64,000 nt of DNA. It comes from Peribacillus simplex. Lineage in GTDB: Bacteria > Bacillota > Bacilli > Bacillales > DSM-1321. Position 1 is the stretch's first letter; the number at the start of each line of letters is the position of its first letter. A program made the translations under genes and the position numbers. Location: contig NZ_FTMX01000005.1 in NCBI RefSeq assembly GCF_900156045.1, positions 248,001 through 312,000 on the forward strand, given 5' to 3'. Positions 38,076-47,784 of the stretch are shown here, piece by piece. The notes beneath the pieces were generated by a model. It had not been told where the DNA came from. It was given only the letters and a program-made list of their open reading frames with translations, and did no database searches.

Positions 38076-38685
38076 TCAAGTTAGGCTCTGTTGAGGGTCA
38101 AAAGAGCAATCAGCATCGCCACTAGGTAAGAAACTTTAGTAATTTCGGCAAGTCTCCAGGAAGGAAATAGTTCGGGGTACGCTATAAAGAATATATCTTT
38201 ATGACATTACTAAGCAATAGTTAAATATGGGGTTGTTCTTTTGTTTGAATGTCGATTTATGTATTATGTTAGATGTTCTAGTTTTATGTTTTATGACTTC
38301 TTCTTTAAAGGTTCTTTTTTATTTGACTTTTCTCATCGGGAATGGCCTCTCCAAGAGTGCAAATAAGGTCCCTTTTAAAAACCCTCCCCATTTAGCACCT
38401 TTCATAAGGCCCATCCTAGGGCCTGTACAACTGTACTACGTAACGTCATACGGTATCAGCAAGGCTACTATATAGGGGGGGTTGGAGAATTGGATTGGAA
38501 TAATATATTATATGCTCAATATTCCAATTAGTGTAAAAAGTAATAAATATCAGCATCAGCCCATTAGAACCTACCACGCACACCCTCATACCCATGGTGG
38601 AAAAAGGACCCTATTCAACTCCGTAAGTCCTAAGGACGAAAGGCCGTGTGCTAGATTTAGAAAACAGTACTATCTAATGATAGAC
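38076..38685. other. Noncoding region with an AT-rich inverted repeat
   Basis: No credible gene. TTGGAATA / TATTCCAA forms an inverted repeat at 38492-38525. Open frames of 76-82 codons on the plus strand have no ribosome site and no family resemblance. Confidence 0.4.
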
Positions 38686-38736
38686 AAAAAAGGGTCCGCA
38701 TTCATTATGTAAAGAAATGCGGACCCTAGTTTTTTT
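38686..38736. terminator. Strong terminator downstream of pgcA
   Basis: Perfect 12-bp stem AGGGTCCGCATT / AATGCGGACCCT with A and T runs on both sides. Confidence 0.88.
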
Positions 38737-38764
38737 AGAAGATCCTCTGAATGAGAGTCCTTCT

Positions 38765-40495
38765 TTAAATCATTTTATTGATACTTCTCATAAAGTCTTT
38801 CATAACGGTGGATAATTTCCCTTTCGCTTCCTTCATCGAGCTTCCTTGAACACCGAAATAAAATTTAATTTTAGGTTCTGTTCCGGAAGGTCGTAAACAT
38901 ACCCAGGTGCCATCTTCAAGAAAATATTTTAATACGTTCGATTTTGGGAGCTTGATGGCCTCTTCCCTATTTGACGCAAACATGTATTTTTTCCTGCTGA
39001 GATAATCCTCTTGAACCACTACTTGATGACCAGAGATTTGATCTGGTGGATTTTCACGGAATTCATTGAGAATCGCATCAATTTGTCTGGCACCTTCAAT
39101 TCCTTTTAAAGTCAGCGATTGCAAATCTTCCAAGTAATATCCATATTTTTCGAAAACTTTCATTAAACCTTCGTACATCGTTTTGCCTTGCTTTTTGTAA
39201 TAGGCACAGACTTCCACTGCCAGAATGGTAGCCTGTATGGCATCCTTATCTCGAGCAAAATCTTTGATTAGATATCCATAGCTTTCTTCATAGCCAAACA
39301 GGAAAGAATGTTCTCCACTTCTGTGGTATTCATTGATTTTTTCAGCAATGAACTTAAATCCAGTTAAAACATCTACGGTCTTTAAACCATTTTGCTCAGA
39401 AATCGCCCTTCCTATTTCTGAGGTCACGATGGTTTTTAATACGACTCCATTTTCAGCAAGAGTCCCTTTCTTTTGTTTTTGTGAAATTAAATAATCCAAA
39501 AAGAGAGCGCCTGTTTGGTTGCCTGTTAATACGACATAATCTCCAGCATTATTTTTCACGCTAATTCCGAGCCTATCCGAATCCGGATCAGTGGCAATTA
39601 ACAAATCAGCGTCGACGCGGTTACCAAGCTCAATGGCCAATTCAAAAGCAGCATGTTCCTCTGGATTAGGGACTTTAACGGTAGGAAAGTTAGCATCGGG
39701 CTTTTCCTGTTCTTTAACAAAATGGACATTTCGATATCCTAGATCATGCAAAGCACGTTTTACCGATTTATTGGCTGTACCATGAAGCGGTGTAAATACG
39801 AGCTTTACATCGATTTCATCTGCTAACTTTGGATTTTCCGGAATAGTGAGCAATTGCTCATTATAAGCAGTATCCAGCTCCTCCCCGATGATTTGAATGA
39901 GTCCTCTGTCCTTTAGGATTTCTTCTTCTTCAACTACAAGGGAAAGCTCACTTTCAATCGCGTTCACGTAATTAATGACTTGATCCGCCGCTTCAGGAGG
40001 TAGCTGTGCCCCGTCTGATCCGTACACTTTATACCCATTATATTCAGGCGGATTATGGCTTGCTGTAATGACGATACCGGCAAATGCATCCAGCTTACGT
40101 ACGGAAAAAGAGAGCTGTGGGGTAGGTCGTAATTCATCAAATAGATAAGCTTTAATTCCCTTTGTTGCCAAAGTCTTGGCTGCTTCCAATGCAAATTCGG
40201 GAGACTTATGTCTGGAATCGTAAGCAATTACGACTCCTCTGGATTTTGCCTCGTTTCCAAACGATTGAATATACTCAGCAAGTCCTACAGTCGCTTTTCG
40301 CACGGTATAAATGTTCATCCTATTCGTACCTGGACCAATTTCCCCTCGCATACCACCCGTCCCAAATTCCAAATTTTTATAAAAGGCGTCTTCAAGTGCT
40401 ATTTCATCATCCTTCATTTCTTCAAGCAATAAACGCATTTCATGATTTAAATTAGGGTAACTCGTCCAATTATTATACATATATTCCCAACCCAA
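38765..40495 (-). CDS. pgcA: Alpha-phosphoglucomutase
   Basis: Interconverts glucose-6-phosphate and glucose-1-phosphate, feeding UDP-glucose synthesis; 576 residues, very close to B. subtilis PgcA. Landmarks are [11 protein letters not shown] near residue 44, the phosphoserine site TASHNPP (Ser146), the Mg site DPDSDRLG near residue 300, the sugar-binding GYEESYG near residue 410 and the C-terminal phosphate loop RPSGTEPK. The TTG at 40495 fits, because AAGGAG is upstream and the N-terminal [10 protein letters not shown] aligns with the family start; an ATG five codons in lacks a ribosome site. It stands at the edge of the glycosyltransferase and sugar-nucleotide region. Confidence 0.95.
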   Translation of the reverse strand: MGWEYMYNNWTSYPNLNHEMRLLLEEMKDDEIALEDAFYKNLEFGTGGMRGEIGPGTNRMNIYTVRKATVGLAEYIQSFGNEAKSRGVVIAYDSRHKSPEFALEAAKTLATKGIKAYLFDELRPTPQLSFSVRKLDAFAGIVITASHNPPEYNGYKVYGSDGAQLPPEAADQVINYVNAIESELSLVVEEEEILKDRGLIQIIGEELDTAYNEQLLTIPENPKLADEIDVKLVFTPLHGTANKSVKRALHDLGYRNVHFVKEQEKPDANFPTVKVPNPEEHAAFELAIELGNRVDADLLIATDPDSDRLGISVKNNAGDYVVLTGNQTGALFLDYLISQKQKKGTLAENGVVLKTIVTSEIGRAISEQNGLKTVDVLTGFKFIAEKINEYHRSGEHSFLFGYEESYGYLIKDFARDKDAIQATILAVEVCAYYKKQGKTMYEGLMKVFEKYGYYLEDLQSLTLKGIEGARQIDAILNEFRENPPDQISGHQVVVQEDYLSRKKYMFASNREEAIKLPKSNVLKYFLEDGTWVCLRPSGTEPKIKFYFGVQGSSMKEAKGKLSTVMKDFMRSINKMI

Positions 40496-40797
40496 CAGAA
40501 TACAGCTCCTTCCAGTTTTGCTTTATTTGGCTTTTCTTTACTCTTTGATCTTAGAACGCATTTTAGGCGATCAATTGAGTATGGAATCTAACGTTCCTAA
40601 GGCATCCATTACGATATCATTTTTAGCTTCCTTTAGTACTTCTTTGTAACGTGTTGTAGAATCGCCAAATGTCCTCCCTCCAAAGTTTTTGATTACGAAT
40701 TATCCATATTCCCAACCAATACTTTGGAAAGAGCATCATTTATTCTTCATTACTTCTTTTTTAGAAGAGTGAAAATACGGCTGGTTTTGAAAAAATT

Positions 40798-41140
40798 CAG
40801 TTGCGAAATCTAGAATAATTACAAATCACTTTTATGATATCGGGGTCCATATCTTTAGCTGATTGATTGGAAATAATTGGACGGCACTTTCTTCTATACC
40901 ATCAGGTTTTATGGTTCCTTCGATAATTTCATTAAAAAGCGTTAACAGAATAGAATTGATCAATAAAATAGTTTAAGCCTTTTAAAACTTTTACAAATTG
41001 TAATCCACCAATCGTTAAACCTGTTAATGATTCTCCTTACTCCATAAGTCCCATCTGATTAATTATAAATACTTTTGCCCGTATTTAAATGACTTGCATT
41101 TTCCCACAAGCTTCGTAAATTCATCAATATACCCCGTGAC
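40798..41140 (-). pseudogene. Decayed Nudix hydrolase gene
   Basis: Minus-strand fragments match the intact Nudix gene at 54309: TGYIDEFTKLVGK (intact GYIEDLRALVG) and EGTIKPDGIEESAVQLFPIN with DMDPDIIKVI (intact SGDLKPDDIEIQKVQFFKWS). The Nudix box itself is lost, with stops and frameshifts throughout. It lies just after the glycosyltransferase gene at 41215, whereas the intact Nudix lies just before the related glycosyltransferase at 54782, so a gene pair was duplicated. Confidence 0.65.
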
Positions 41141-41214
41141 ACTCCCTATATATAATAACTACTGGGTACCCAGCTTGTTTTTTCGTAACTGTTTTTAAGT
41201 TTTCCTTACTTGAT

Positions 41215-42804
41215 TTATTTTTTCTTTTCCTTTTTCTTTTCCTTTTTCTTTTCCTTTTTCGTTTTCTTTTCTTTTTCTGTTTTCGTTTTCTTTTCTTTTT
41301 CTGTTTTCGTTTCCGTTTCCGTTTCCGTTTCCGTTTTCGTTTTCGTTTCCTTTTTCTTTTCTTTTACTGTTTTCGTTTTCGTTTCCGTTTCCTTTTTCGT
41401 TTTCTTTTCGTTTTCCGTTTCCTTTTTCGTTTTCTTTTCGTTTTCCGCTTTCTTTTCTGTTTCAGTTTCCGTTTCCGTTTCCGCTTTCTTTTCCGTTTTC
41501 TTTTCCGTTTTCTTTTTCTTTTTCTTTTTCGTTTCCTTTTCGTTTTCTGCTTTCTTTTCCTTTTCCTTTTCGTTTTCCGCTTTCTTTTCCGTTTTCTTTT
41601 CTGTTTCAGTTTCCGTTTTCTTTTCTGTTTCAGTTTCAGTTTCCGTTTCCGTTTTCTTTTCTGTCTCAGTTTCCGTTTCCGTTTTCTTTTCTGTCTCAGT
41701 TTCCGTTTCCGTTTCCGCTTTCTTTTCCGTTTTCGTTGTATTAACAAGAGAATATAATCTTTGTTGCTCCATAATTTGTTTATTGATATCAAATTTTTCT
41801 TCAATGACTTTCCGTGCTCTTTCCGTAAAGTCGTTCCAAACCTCTGGATGTTCTAAAAAGAATTGTATGCCTTTCGCTAACTCAATATCATTTTTTTCGG
41901 GAGCTAGGTATCCTGTTTTCAGGTGTTCAATTAATTCAGGGATTCCCGCATGTTGGGTGGAAACGACAGGTAAACCGCTAGCCATTGCTTCTTTTAAGGC
42001 ATTAGGAATGCCTTCGATATCACCGCTTTTAGCAGTCTGACTTGCAAGGCAAAAGATATGAGCTTTTTTCAATTCATTTGAAACTTGTTTTGAATTCATA
42101 GCTCCTCTAAGAATCACAGCATCTTTAAGATTAAATTCTGTAATGATCGATTTAATTTTATTCTCATCTTCACCTGCTCCAATAATATGCAGTCTAGCAT
42201 TCGGATATTGTGTATAAATCCTTTTAAATGCTTTTATGAGAGTAACAAATCCTTTTTTGTCTACAAGTCTACCTACAGATAATATTCTTATTTCGCCTTC
42301 TTTAGGTAGTGTGGGGGTAGAATAGGCGAAAAGATCTAATTCGATACCACCATATAACACATGAATTTTATCGTCCGGAATTCCTAAACTTCTTAATCCT
42401 TGTGCAAGATATTCGCAAACAGGAAAAAATTGTGCACCATGTTTAATTAATGATGAATATCGCTGAGCATTTTTTTTAAAAATTTCTGGTCTGTCAGAAC
42501 CATCGCGCCCTCTAATGCTAACCATCAATGGGATATTATATTTTTCACATACAGGCAAAATATCTTGTCCGTGTTTTCCATGATGAGCATGAATGGCTAT
42601 GACCTCTTGTTCTTTGAAGAAATTTTCTAGATCTTTAATCTTGTTTATATTATAGTAGTTTTCAAAGGGGAATTCTGTATGGATGGTATTGTCGAATGGG
42701 CCGATTACAATGGAGCGATAGCTACTTATTTTTACGATTTGATTATATATAAAACGTTGGTGTGTTTTAATATTTTCACTTACAAAATAAGCAATGGTTT
42801 TCAT
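41215..42804 (-). CDS. GT4 glycosyltransferase with Glu/Thr/Lys repeat tail
   Basis: 529 residues. Residues 1-354 form a GT-B, family 4 glycosyltransferase: HAHHGKHGQDILP, IRGRDGS, FFPVCEYLAQGL, VLYGGIELDLF, the nucleotide-binding LSVGRLVDKKGF and the E-x7-E region EGIPNALKEAMASGLPVV. It is closely related to the tail-less enzyme at 54782. From residue 355 to the end, about 175 residues are almost only Thr, Glu, Lys, Ala and Asn in TE, EKK and AENEK units. The DNA is a run of GTTTCC/GTTTTC-type hexamers (on the plus strand), so the length can change in steps that keep the frame. The start overlaps the preceding gene by four bases. The acceptor is unknown. Confidence 0.88.
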   Translation of the reverse strand: MKTIAYFVSENIKTHQRFIYNQIVKISSYRSIVIGPFDNTIHTEFPFENYYNINKIKDLENFFKEQEVIAIHAHHGKHGQDILPVCEKYNIPLMVSIRGRDGSDRPEIFKKNAQRYSSLIKHGAQFFPVCEYLAQGLRSLGIPDDKIHVLYGGIELDLFAYSTPTLPKEGEIRILSVGRLVDKKGFVTLIKAFKRIYTQYPNARLHIIGAGEDENKIKSIITEFNLKDAVILRGAMNSKQVSNELKKAHIFCLASQTAKSGDIEGIPNALKEAMASGLPVVSTQHAGIPELIEHLKTGYLAPEKNDIELAKGIQFFLEHPEVWNDFTERARKVIEEKFDINKQIMEQQRLYSLVNTTKTEKKAETETETETEKKTETETETEKKTETETETETEKKTETETEKKTEKKAENEKEKEKKAENEKETKKKKKKKTEKKTEKKAETETETETEKKAENEKKTKKETENEKKTKKETETKTKTVKEKKKETKTKTETETETETKTEKEKKTKTEKEKKTKKEKKKEKKKEKKK

Positions 42805-43139
42805 CCTGCCTCAGTTCCTTTTACAAGAAATTCATATTTACTCTTCTCGCGTTCTTCTAAAACTAATAGTTCTTGATAATTGCCTAATTTTTTAATTTTT
42901 CCTTGTTCTCCACTTTGCTTCACTTGCTTGTGATATTCATGAGGGAACATGGAATCTGCTTTATAAATGTCTTTGTATGGTAGTTCTTCAGAACAAACTA
43001 TAAAATAGTTTTCATATAGGGGATTTAATTTGTATAGAGGATTATTTGTAGCATTACGTGAAAGGGACGTCATGAGAAAATCTGAAAAATTATACTCCTT
43101 AACAACTTCCAATTGTGTTTTCATATTTTCAGGGTTCAA
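42801..43139 (-). CDS. Hypothetical protein coupled to GT4 gene
   Basis: 112 residues, TTG start with AAAAGGAG seven bases upstream. Hydrophilic, with the patches PLYKLNPLYENYFIVC and FPHEYHKQVKQSGEQGKIKK. Its last four bases overlap the start of the glycosyltransferase, so the two are translated together. No family recognised and no signal or membrane segment. The tight coupling suggests a partner or acceptor-side role for the transferase. Confidence 0.6.
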   Translation of the reverse strand: MNPENMKTQLEVVKEYNFSDFLMTSLSRNATNNPLYKLNPLYENYFIVCSEELPYKDIYKADSMFPHEYHKQVKQSGEQGKIKKLGNYQELLVLEEREKSKYEFLVKGTEAG

Positions 43140-43251
43140 ATTACTTTCTCCTTTTATTAACTTACAAATTTTTAATTAATCTTTTTGTTTGCACGTAATT
43201 TACCCTTCTCTTTTTATTTGATCAAGAATTTTTACTCATTATATTTTTATT

Positions 43252-43440
43252 TATATTGTACTGTTCTGCCATGCACTCCAAATCTACTAATATCGAATCT
43301 GTCTCCATTTATCGTTTTCACATAGACATTTTCTAATTTTCAGCATTTCATTAATGGCATTCGTTAATTGGCCTTTCATATCAACTCCAGGATTATTTTT
43401 TGATCTTCCTGTCACTAAAATCCCACTTAGCAAAAATTCA
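43252..43440 (-). pseudogene. Frameshifted small gene remnant
   Basis: Two overlapping minus-strand frames read GILVTGRSKNNPGVDMKGQL plus TNAINEMLKI, then after a shift ENVYVKTINGDRFDISRFGV plus HGRTVQYK to a stop. Together they look like one short protein. Family unknown. Confidence 0.4.
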
Positions 43441-43455
43441 CTGCTTCTTTTTTCC

Positions 43456-44460
43456 TTATTTATTGTATTTATTGTACCAACTTACAAAATGAGTTAAACC
43501 TTCTTCTATTGTTGTTGAAGGGTAGAAACCCACATCAGCATGCAAATCGGCAATATCTGCATATGTCTCCTTAACATCTCCAGGTTGCATCGGTAAGAAT
43601 TCTATTTTGGCCTTTTTTCCAATTAGTTTCTCTAGTGTGTTAATGAAATCCATTAATTTTATGGGCTTATTATTACCGATATTATAAATTTTGTATGGGG
43701 CATAGCTTGAACTTGGATCAGGGTTAGCTCGATCCCATCCAGAATGATAGACCGGTGGTTTATCAAGTAATCGGATTATTCCTTCAACAATATCATCAAT
43801 ATAAGTAAAGTCTCTTCTCATATCTCCATTATTGAAAACCTTTATTGTTTTCTCTTCAATAATATTTTTAGTAAAAGAATAATAAGCCATATCTGGTCTC
43901 CCCCATGGACCATAAACCGTAAAGAAACGGAGTCCTGTGGTTGGAATATTATATAAATGACTATAAGTATGAGCCATTAATTCATTAGACTTTTTAGTGG
44001 CAGCATATAAACTTACTGGATGATCCACTGGGTCTTTGGTTGAGAAGGGGATATTTGTATTTGCTCCATATACAGAACTGGAGGATGCATAAATTAAGTG
44101 CTTTACATTATTTTGTCGGCAGACCTCTAAGATATTTAAAAACCCAACCAGGTTGGAATTAACATAAGAATCCGGATTTTCTATGCTATAACGTACTCCA
44201 GCCTGGGCTGCTAAGTTGATGACTATATCAATGGATCTGTCTTTAAATAATTGATTTAATTTTTCTTTATTAGTTAAATCCAATTTATGGAATTCGAAAT
44301 CAGGGTTTTCTTTTAATATCTTGAGTCGATTGTTTTTTAAAAAAACATCATAATATTCATTAATATTGTCTACTCCTATAACATTGATATCTAGGGTTAA
44401 CAAACGTTTTGTTAAATGGAAACCAATGAATCCTGCAGCACCTGTTACTAATATATTCAT
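43456..44460 (-). CDS. UDP-glucuronate 4-epimerase
   Basis: 334-residue extended short-chain dehydrogenase that converts UDP-glucuronate to UDP-galacturonate through a keto intermediate. NAD-binding TGAAGFIG at residues 6-13, catalytic Ser127-129 region (YASSSSVYG) and Tyr152-x3-Lys156 (YAATKKSNE). The DNINEYYDV loop after the second strand, the GLRFFTVYGPWGRPDMA block and MRRDFTYIDDIVEGI match the CapI/LspL type and differ from GalE. With Ugd and GtaB in the same region it completes a route from Glc-1-P to UDP-GalA. Monocistronic; the ATG has only a weak ribosome site (AAAGGATTGG). Confidence 0.88.
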   Translation of the reverse strand: MNILVTGAAGFIGFHLTKRLLTLDINVIGVDNINEYYDVFLKNNRLKILKENPDFEFHKLDLTNKEKLNQLFKDRSIDIVINLAAQAGVRYSIENPDSYVNSNLVGFLNILEVCRQNNVKHLIYASSSSVYGANTNIPFSTKDPVDHPVSLYAATKKSNELMAHTYSHLYNIPTTGLRFFTVYGPWGRPDMAYYSFTKNIIEEKTIKVFNNGDMRRDFTYIDDIVEGIIRLLDKPPVYHSGWDRANPDPSSSYAPYKIYNIGNNKPIKLMDFINTLEKLIGKKAKIEFLPMQPGDVKETYADIADLHADVGFYPSTTIEEGLTHFVSWYNKYNK

Positions 44461-44879
44461 AACATTAATTCCAATCCTTTCTATTACATTAGGATTTTGA
44501 CACCTTTCATGAACACTGTGTAAGCATTATTTATATATTTATACTTTCGACCCTTTACAGCAACAGAACAAAGTTCATTATGACGGATATAAAGAGGAAG
44601 CAAACTCAATATCTTCATTGGGGAGAGACTTACGTTTTATTCATAATTCACGAATGACATGATATCCTTTTTCGCTTAAGCCTTATGAGTATTCCACGCT
44701 TATACCCGCTGTGAACAAGCATTTACCGATGAAGATTAAGCTAAAACGATTGGTTACTATTGAAAGCAAAATCACCATTGGTTTTGATATGCTCCTTTTT
44801 TGTGATAACTAAACCTCAACAAAATAGCAGTAATACCTTTTTTCCCTTTTTTCGCTAGGTTCCAGTTACATGACTATGA
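44461..44879. other. Intergenic region with possible coding remnant
   Basis: A plus-strand frame at about 44690-44811 encodes YEYSTLIPAVNKHLPMKIKL and KRLVTIESKITIGFDMLLFC without a start codon. It reads like a protein fragment but I cannot name it. The rest shows nothing. Confidence 0.3.
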
Positions 44880-46061
44880 CTATACAAGCGTATTATCATT
44901 TTCAGTTAATGGGATTGGTGTTTTTGTCCATTCAGCATACGTACCAGGATCTAACGCCTTCACTTGTTCCAAAAAAGAATCTAAAAAATTCCTTTCTCGC
45001 AGGTCTTTAAATAACTCGAGAGGCCTTTTTTGTTCACGTGAAAACGAGTACACATGGTCGACTAATTTAAAACCATTCCTGGTAATGATAATATGCCGTA
45101 ATGGGGCATCAATTTGTTTGAAACCTGATTTTTCCATTGTTTTTAATATATAGAGTAATCGTCTTGTTATGTCCTCAGAAAGTACAGATTGTTTTTTTAG
45201 AAACGTATTTAAATCTGGTCCTAATAGATATTCCATTAAAATATAATTGGGTCCTGTTTCAAAGACTTTCGGGATAAAAGGCAAGTCTTGACTAGATAAA
45301 AGAACCATTTTTTCCTGATTTGCATGTTCAGTTTTCCCGTAAAGTTTAACGCATGCTTCTTCAGACACTCGATAAACAGCACCTTGATGCCCTTTTCCAA
45401 TGAGTGTTTGTGTTATAGCGCTATCCACTTTTACTCCATTACCTGACCCTCCTGAGAGGACGGGAATGTTTCTAAAATCCAAATTATTTTGATTGAAATA
45501 ATCCTCCCACTCATTGAAGGTGTCCGGTTCAAGCTTTTTCACTTGGGCTAAGAACGATTCCTTTAAAAGGATTATATTTAAATCCCTTAATAATTTTAAT
45601 GGTACGGGGTGCATCCTTTTAAAGGAATTTACATGGTCAATCACCTTAAGTTCCTCATTACCAACGACAAAAATATGACGTAGGGGGGCATCTATCATGG
45701 TGAATTTTGCTTGTTTTAATTCTTTTAATATATAGAGAAGTTTCTTTACTATGGAATCAGGGATATACGTACAATTTCTCAGATATTCTTTTAAGGTTGG
45801 CGCATTAAAATATTCCATGACTATATAGTTTGGTCCTGTTTCATACACCAATGGCATAAAGGGTAGATGTTTTCCAGCTATAAGAGCTTCTTCCTCCATT
45901 TCCGCTTGTACGGGGTCTGAATAGATTTTTACACATTTATCTTCTGAAAGTTTAAATACTGCACCTTGAGCCCCCATTCCAATCAGCGAATAGGTAGTGG
46001 GATTGTGAATTTCCAAAGATTTTTCACCTTTGGTTACAGTAATGTTTTTAAAATCCTCCAT
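44880..46061 (-). CDS. Tandem kinase-like protein (two kinase-fold units)
   Basis: 393 residues made of two homologous units, about 1-195 and 210-385. Each has a glycine-rich loop (LIGMGAQGAVFKL; LIGKGHQGAVYRV), a VAIK-like Lys (CVKIY with Lys45; CVKLY), a hinge (YIVMEYF; YILMEYL) and an IDAPLRH - IDH/VDH pair standing where kinases have HRD and DFG. The usual Asn after HRD is replaced. Similar single-unit proteins in Bacillus are annotated as putative serine/threonine kinases (YrzF-like); spore coat CotS proteins have a related fold. The start ATG overlaps the end of the upstream glycosyltransferase by 14 bases, behind GGAGGAG, so it is translationally coupled. Confidence 0.75.
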   Translation of the reverse strand: MEDFKNITVTKGEKSLEIHNPTTYSLIGMGAQGAVFKLSEDKCVKIYSDPVQAEMEEEALIAGKHLPFMPLVYETGPNYIVMEYFNAPTLKEYLRNCTYIPDSIVKKLLYILKELKQAKFTMIDAPLRHIFVVGNEELKVIDHVNSFKRMHPVPLKLLRDLNIILLKESFLAQVKKLEPDTFNEWEDYFNQNNLDFRNIPVLSGGSGNGVKVDSAITQTLIGKGHQGAVYRVSEEACVKLYGKTEHANQEKMVLLSSQDLPFIPKVFETGPNYILMEYLLGPDLNTFLKKQSVLSEDITRRLLYILKTMEKSGFKQIDAPLRHIIITRNGFKLVDHVYSFSREQKRPLELFKDLRERNFLDSFLEQVKALDPGTYAEWTKTPIPLTENDNTLV

Positions 46062-47784
46062 GATCTCCTCCTAACTGCTCATCTATGGACTTATGTTGAA
46101 AATGTTGAATTTTATTAAGGACTTTTTTGACTTTTTCTGCTTTTTGAGCCTTTTTGTCATTTTTACGAGATGCAATTTTTTCATCATTACCTTTAGTCTT
46201 ATGTTGAATTTTAGACTTTTTGTCATTTTTATTAGATGCTACAAGTTCATCTTTGACTTTATCTTTAGTCTGCTGTTGCAGCTGTTGCAGCTGTTGTAGC
46301 TGTTGGAGCTGCTGGAGCTGTGGAAGTTCTTGAAGCTGTTGAAGTTGTTGTAGCTGCTGTAACTGTTGTAGCTGTTGCAGCTGTTGCAGCTGTTGTAGCT
46401 GCTGGAGTTGCTGTAGTTGCTGTAGCTGCTGTAGCTGTGGAAGCTGTTGCAGCTGTTGCAGCTGTTGCAGCTGTTGCAGCTGTTGCAGCTGTTGCAGTTG
46501 TTGCAGCTGTGGAAGCTCTTGAAACTCTGGAAGCTCTTGAAACTCTGGAAGCTCTGGAAACTGCTGTAGCTGTTGCATATAAATAAGGGCTTTTCTGGCT
46601 ATTTCGACTTTTTTTCTAGGAGCAATTGTTTCGCCATTATTACCTTGCTGTTGAGGCTGTGGAGTCTCCTTAAAGGTTTTTTTATCCATTTGGCGAGGTG
46701 TTACTGAATATTGTTTACCTACTTTATAAGGGGCTACAAGTTCATCATAAAATTCAGCTTGTTGTTGAAGCTGATGGATGAGGTTAAAGTTTTGTTCGAC
46801 TTTTTGACGAGCCGCTATTGTATATGTTTCCCATGTCTCTCTATTAGTTAGCATGATTTCAAGAGCATCTGCCAGTTCATCTACGTTGTTTTCTTGTACT
46901 AAAACACCCTCTTTGTTATTGGTTATTAATTCAGGGATGCCGGCATGATTGGTCGAAATCACTGGTACTCCAATCGCCATAGCTTCTTTTAATGTATTAG
47001 GTATTCCTTCTACATCTCCATCGGCAGATTCTAAGCTCGCGGCACAGAATATATCCGCATTGGTCAATTGTTCTCGAACTTGATCTTTAGGGAGATGATT
47101 CAATAAACGAAAAGAGTCTCCTAAATTAAGTTGATTTGCCAATGATATGAGATATTCTTCAAGTTCCCCCCTTCCGATAATCGTCAGGGTTGCATTTGGA
47201 AATTTACCTTTGATTTTTTGAAATGCTTGCATTAAGACATGATGTCCTTTTTTTTCCACCAACCTACCGATGGATAAAATGTTTTGAGAGTCCCCTTTAT
47301 GTGGAGTCCGGTAATTGAATTCGTTAAGGTCAACGCCCCCATAGAGCACTCTAATTTTTTCTGAAGGACACCCCCAAGCAATTAACCTATCTGCTAAATA
47401 CTGACAAACTGGAAAAAAACACTCACCTTGATCAAATAGCCTTTTCATGTTATCCAGATAGCCAATGGGCTGATTAGCTAGGGTTGCATCCCTGCCTCTT
47501 ATACTTGTAACCAACGGAAGGTTTGTTTCCTCTTTAAAAGGAAGCAATAACATCCCTAATTGACCATGGTGAGCATGTAAGAGGGAGATATTATTTTTTT
47601 TCACATATTCTTTTGGTGAGAAAATTTCATTGAGATAATGAACTTTCTCATTCAAAAGGGAAAGATCTATCATATACTTTGGTTGTCGTACCATATGGAT
47701 ATAATCATAATTAGGAACTTCTCGAATCTGTGAGATATATTGGGTCGGGTCGACTCTTAAATTCAAATGCATAACTGTGTGCAA
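46048..47784 (-). CDS. GT4 glycosyltransferase with Leu-Gln-Gln repeat tail
   Basis: 578 residues. Residues 1-350 are a family 4 glycosyltransferase (LLHAHHGQLGML, IRGRDAT, FFPVCQYLADRL, VLYGGVDLNEF, LSIGRLVEKKGH, EGIPNTLKEAMAIGVPVIST). After a Gln-rich linker, about residues 395-505 are Leu-Gln-Gln repeats with a few Pro, Glu and Phe, encoded by CTG-CAA-CAG 9-mers. The end, about 70 residues, is basic (KNDKKSKIQHK, KVKKVLNKIQHF). The tail would form a long amphipathic coiled coil. The TTG at 47784 has AAAGGAG upstream. It is followed by the coupled tandem kinase-like gene. A CATAATATA -10-like site upstream hints at sporulation expression. Confidence 0.85.
   Translation of the reverse strand: MHTVMHLNLRVDPTQYISQIREVPNYDYIHMVRQPKYMIDLSLLNEKVHYLNEIFSPKEYVKKNNISLLHAHHGQLGMLLLPFKEETNLPLVTSIRGRDATLANQPIGYLDNMKRLFDQGECFFPVCQYLADRLIAWGCPSEKIRVLYGGVDLNEFNYRTPHKGDSQNILSIGRLVEKKGHHVLMQAFQKIKGKFPNATLTIIGRGELEEYLISLANQLNLGDSFRLLNHLPKDQVREQLTNADIFCAASLESADGDVEGIPNTLKEAMAIGVPVISTNHAGIPELITNNKEGVLVQENNVDELADALEIMLTNRETWETYTIAARQKVEQNFNLIHQLQQQAEFYDELVAPYKVGKQYSVTPRQMDKKTFKETPQPQQQGNNGETIAPRKKVEIARKALIYMQQLQQFPELPEFQELPEFQELPQLQQLQQLQQLQQLQQLQQLQQLPQLQQLQQLQQLQQLQQLQQLQQLQQLQQLQQLQQLQELPQLQQLQQLQQLQQLQQQTKDKVKDELVASNKNDKKSKIQHKTKGNDEKIASRKNDKKAQKAEKVKKVLNKIQHFQHKSIDEQLGGDHGGF

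Noticed and set aside
41210-42040. Long plus-strand frame rich in Phe, Ser and Val
   Set aside because: It is the complement of the Glu/Thr/Lys repeat tail of the glycosyltransferase; repeats keep several frames open, and there is no ribosome site.
46320-46586. Plus-strand frame rich in Val and Ala
   Set aside because: Shadow of the Leu-Gln-Gln repeat array on the opposite strand; no start signal.
41218-46600. Repeat arrays considered as CRISPR or as phase-variation tracts
   Set aside because: There are no spacers and no direct-repeat/spacer periodicity, and the units are 6 and 9 bp, which cannot shift the frame, so on/off switching by slippage is not expected.
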